This document shows positions 61,267 through 64,000 of a DNA stretch of 64,000 nucleotides, in pieces. This DNA is from UBA7803 sp034522075. GTDB lineage: Bacteria > Pseudomonadota > Gammaproteobacteria > Pseudomonadales > Azotimanducaceae. Made by a program: the position numbers and the translations under genes. The stretch's first letter is position 1; each line of letters begins with the position of its first letter. The notes under the pieces were generated by a model. It saw nothing but the letters and a program-made list of their open reading frames with translations. It did not search any database and was not told the origin of the DNA. The stretch covers positions 1-64,000 of the forward strand of contig JAXHLO010000014.1 in NCBI GenBank assembly GCA_034522075.1, given 5' to 3'.

Positions 61267-64000
61267 CCGACGTAGTCCTCCTGCCCGGGCCGCCGGCCCT
61301 GTCCCGCTTTCGCCTCGATAAGCTGCGCGACCGGCTCGGTCGGACGGGGCCGCCGATGCCGAGTTCACCGTGGGCGCTGGCCGAGCACCCTGGTCGACGC
61401 GCAGCCTGCGCTGCACCAGCCTGCTGCAGTACGGCCCCGCGGCCGATGTGCCGCAGCGGGGCGGCAGCCACGTCGCCACGGTGGTGCCGCGCCAGGGCAC
61501 CATTTCGCCCTGGTCGAGCAAGGCGACGGACATCTTCCGTATCTGTGATCTGGCCAGGGTCACCCGCGTGGAGCGCGGTGTGCGCTGGTACATGGACCCT
61601 GCGGCCGCGCAGCGCGCCGACCTGTCCGTGCTGTTCGACCGCATGACCGAACAGCTCATCGACGAGGCGCGGCTGGCCAGCGTGTTCGAGGATGCTGCGC
61701 CGCGGCCGTTGGCCACGGTGCCGCTGCTCGGCGAAGGCCGCCAGGCTCTGGAGACGGCCAACCGGACCCTCGGTCTGGCGCTGTCCGACGACGAGATCGA
61801 CTACCTGCTGGAGCGCCTACCGGAGGCTGGAACGCGATCCCACGCGATGTCGGAGCTGATGATGTTCGCCCAGGCGAACTCCGAGCACTGCCGTCACAAG
61901 ATATTCAACGCCGACCTGGATCGATCGACGGCGAGACGCAGCCGCGCAGTCGCTCGTTCGACATGATCCGCAACACCTCACGAGCCAGACAGCCGACGGC
62001 GTGCTCTCCGCCTACCGGGACAACGCCGCCGTGCTGGAGGGCTCCGCAGCCGGCGGTTCTGACCCGGACCCGAGCATCGCAGCTACCGCTATCACAGGAA
62101 CCGACAGTCACATCCTGATGAAGGTGGAAACCCACAATCATCCGACGGCGATTGCCCCGTATTCCGGTGCCGCCACCGGCTCCGGCGGCGAGATCCGCGA
62201 CGAAGGGGCCACCGGCAGCGGCGGCAAGCCCAAGGCCGGCCTGACCGGTTTCACCGCCTCGCAACCTGCAGCATACCCGGTTACGCGCAGCCCTGGGAGA
62301 GCCAGACACCGGCACGCCGGGCGCATCGCCTCGGCGCTGGACATCATGCTCGACGGGCCCATCGGCGCGGCGGCCTTCAACAACGAATTCGGCCGCCCGA
62401 ACTCTGGCCGGCTACTTCCGCACGCTTCGAGCAGCGCGGCCGGTGCGAACGGCGGCAGGTGCCGCGGTTACCACAAGCCCATCATGATCGCCGGCGGCCT
62501 GGGCAATATCCGCGAGCGACCACGTCGCAGAAGGATCGATTCCCGCCGGCGCGCAGCTCATCGTGCTGGGCGGCCCCGCCATGCTGATCGGCCTGGGCGG
62601 CGGCGCGGCCTCCTCCATGGCCGCCGGCGCCAGTGCGACGGAGCTGGACTTCGCCTCCGTGCAGCGCGGCAACCCGGAGATGGAGCGCCGCTGCCAGGAA
62701 GTGATCGATCGCTGCTGGCGGCTGGGCGCGGACAACCCCATCGCTCTCCATCCACGACGTGGGCGCCGGCGGCCTGTCCAACGCCTTGCCCGAGCTGGTC
62801 CATGACGCCGGGCGCGGCGGACGTTTCGAGCTGCGCGACGTGCCCAACGCCGAGCCGGGCATGTCGCCGCTGGAGATCTGGTGCAACGAGGCCCAGGAGC
62901 GCTATGTGCTGGCCGTGGCGCCGGACGACCTGGACGCGCTTCGACGCCATCTGCGCGCGCGAGCGCTGCCCGTTATGCCGTGGTCGGCGAGGCCACCGAC
63001 GAGCGTGCACCTGCGCGTGGACCGATCGACACTTCGGCAATCACGCCGGTCGACCTGCCGCTGGACGTGCTGTTCGGCAAGCCGCCGCGCATGCAGCGCG
63101 ATTTCCGCCGCCGGCAGCCCGCCCGCGCGCCGCTCGAGTTCGAGCACCTGGATCTGGCTGAGGCCATTGGCCGGGTGCTGCGCTTTCCGGCGGTGGCCAG
63201 CAAGCAGTTTCTCGATCACCATCGGCGACCGCACGCGTCACCGGCCTGGTCGCGCGGCGACCAGATGGTCGGGCCCTGGCAGGTGCCGGTGGCCGATGTA
63301 GCGGTCACCCTGGCGGGCTACGGCAGCCGCCGCGGGGAAGCCTTCGCCATGGGCGAACGGCCGCCGCTGGCGTTGATCGACCCGGCGGCCTCGGCGCGCA
63401 TGGCGGTGACCGAGGCGCTGACCAACCTGTGCGCGGCACCGGTGGCGGACCTGGGACGAACCGTTCTGTCGGCCAATTGGATGGCCGCGGTCGGCGGCGA
63501 CGCCGACGAACGGCGCTGTTCGACGCCGTACGTACCGTCGGCATGGAACTCTGCCCGGCCCTGGGCATAGCCGTGCCGGTGGGCAAGGACAGCCTGTCCA
63601 TGCGCACGCGCTGGGATACCGGCGAAGTCGCGTCGCCCCTGACGCTCATCGCTTCGGCCTTTGCGCCGGTGGACGACGCGGCCTTGACCCTCACCCCGCA
63701 GTTGCACCGCGCTGCCGGTGAGACCCGTCTGCTGCTCATCGATCTGGGCCGCGGCCGTAACCGTCTGGGCGGCAGCGCCCTGGCCCAGTGCTACGGTCAA
63801 CTGGGCGATCAGGCCCCGGATCTGGACGATCCGGCGGATCTGACCCAGTTCTTTCACGCCGTGCAGGCGGAAAACCGCGCCGGCCGCCTGCTCGCGTATC
63901 ACGACCGCTCTGATGGCGGTCTGCTGGCCTGTGTGCTGGAAATGGCATTTGCCGGGCGCCTTGGTGTCGATGTGGATCTGACGCCGCTGGGCGAGGCGCT
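61263..64000 (+). CDS. purL: Phosphoribosylformylglycinamidine synthase PurL, at least a dozen frame breaks, C-terminus beyond window
   Basis: Large purine-biosynthesis enzyme (FGAR to FGAM). Recognisable in successive frames: PGPPALSRFRLDKL; RQGTISPWSSKATDIFRICD; MSELMMFAQANSEHCRHK; HILMKVETHNHPTAIAPYSG; TGSGGEIRDEGATG; IMIAGGLGNIRE; LGGPAMLIGLGGGAASSM; RCQEVIDRCWRLGADNP; GAGGLSNALPELVHDAGRGG; PLDVLFGKPPRMQRDF; DQMVGPWQVPVADVAV; ALTNLCAAPVADLG; MELCPALGIAVPVGKDSLSM. Breaks fall roughly near 61345-61430, 61835, 61925, 62265, 62310, 62405, 62455, 62515, 62745, 62940, 63000, 63225 and 63525. The C-terminal glutaminase lies past the window. The conserved pieces argue for poor sequence here and against gene decay. 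Confidence 0.9.

Noticed and set aside
1..64000. CRISPR arrays, rRNA genes, riboswitches
   Set aside because: No regularly spaced direct repeats, no rRNA-like sequence and no recognisable riboswitch fold were seen; the single tRNA at 24811-24897 is the only RNA gene found.

Overview
The window is a high-GC chromosomal segment of a gammaproteobacterium outside the Enterobacterales. The evidence is gene order. Several blocks match the classic gammaproteobacterial layout: pepA-holC-hyp-valS, queA-tgt-yajC-secD-secF, suhB-trmJ-iscR-iscS, ndk-rlmN-pilF-rodZ-hisS-yfgM-bamB-der, xseA/guaB-guaA, and tadA-purL. A genus cannot be named from the sequence alone. Acyl-CoA genes are frequent (a thiolase, a thiolase-like protein, an acyl-CoA dehydrogenase and a giant acyl-CoA carboxylase), which suggests a lipid or hydrophobic-substrate oriented metabolism.

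Layout. 1-6.4 kb: thiolase (cut by the window edge), moaB and a roughly 1656-residue single-chain carboxylase with a permuted domain order. 6.4-12.5 kb: TSUP exporter/LysR pair, GST-like protein, hemH, an isolated hisH-hisF pair and a quinone oxidoreductase. 12.5-18.1 kb: valS, conserved hypothetical, holC, pepA and RDD protein, all on the minus strand. 18.2-24.8 kb: thiolase-like protein, acyl-CoA dehydrogenase, EAL-HDOD signalling protein, NhaC-type antiporter, an exported hypothetical and a lipoprotein. 24.8-31 kb: tRNA-Leu(CAA), queA-tgt-yajC-secDF and suhB. 31-41.7 kb: trmJ, iscR, iscS, ndk, rlmN, pilF, rodZ, hisS, yfgM, bamB and der; the usual iscU-iscA-hscBA-fdx block and ispG are absent from their expected places. 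41.7-46.07 kb: xseA, guaB and guaA.

46.07-60.75 kb is a genomic island inserted at the 3' end of guaA. A 15-bp sequence ending guaA (46052-46066) recurs with three mismatches at 60747-60761, just before tadA, which is the expected chromosomal neighbour of guaA. The island carries an IS66-family element with near-perfect 8-bp target duplications. Next comes an arsenic operon: arsR, arsD, arsA, acr3, a universal stress protein, an ArsC-VOC fusion and a cysteine-synthase-like gene. It also carries a redox/metal cassette: thioredoxin 2, VIT-family transporter, class II glutamine amidotransferase, OsmC-like protein, ferredoxin/flavoprotein reductase and CDF exporter. A decayed second copy of the amidotransferase-OsmC pair lies between the two modules. 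The ArsC is of the thioredoxin-coupled type (CX5R plus a Cys pair), so the thioredoxin and the reductase of the cassette could supply its electrons. No integrase is visible.

Sequence quality matters here. Many genes, including essential ones (valS, secD, guaA, purL), carry single-base frame breaks inside otherwise well-conserved protein. From about 61.3 kb to 63.6 kb, purL switches frame at least a dozen times. I read most of these as base-calling or assembly errors, not real pseudogenes; each entry says where the frame breaks.
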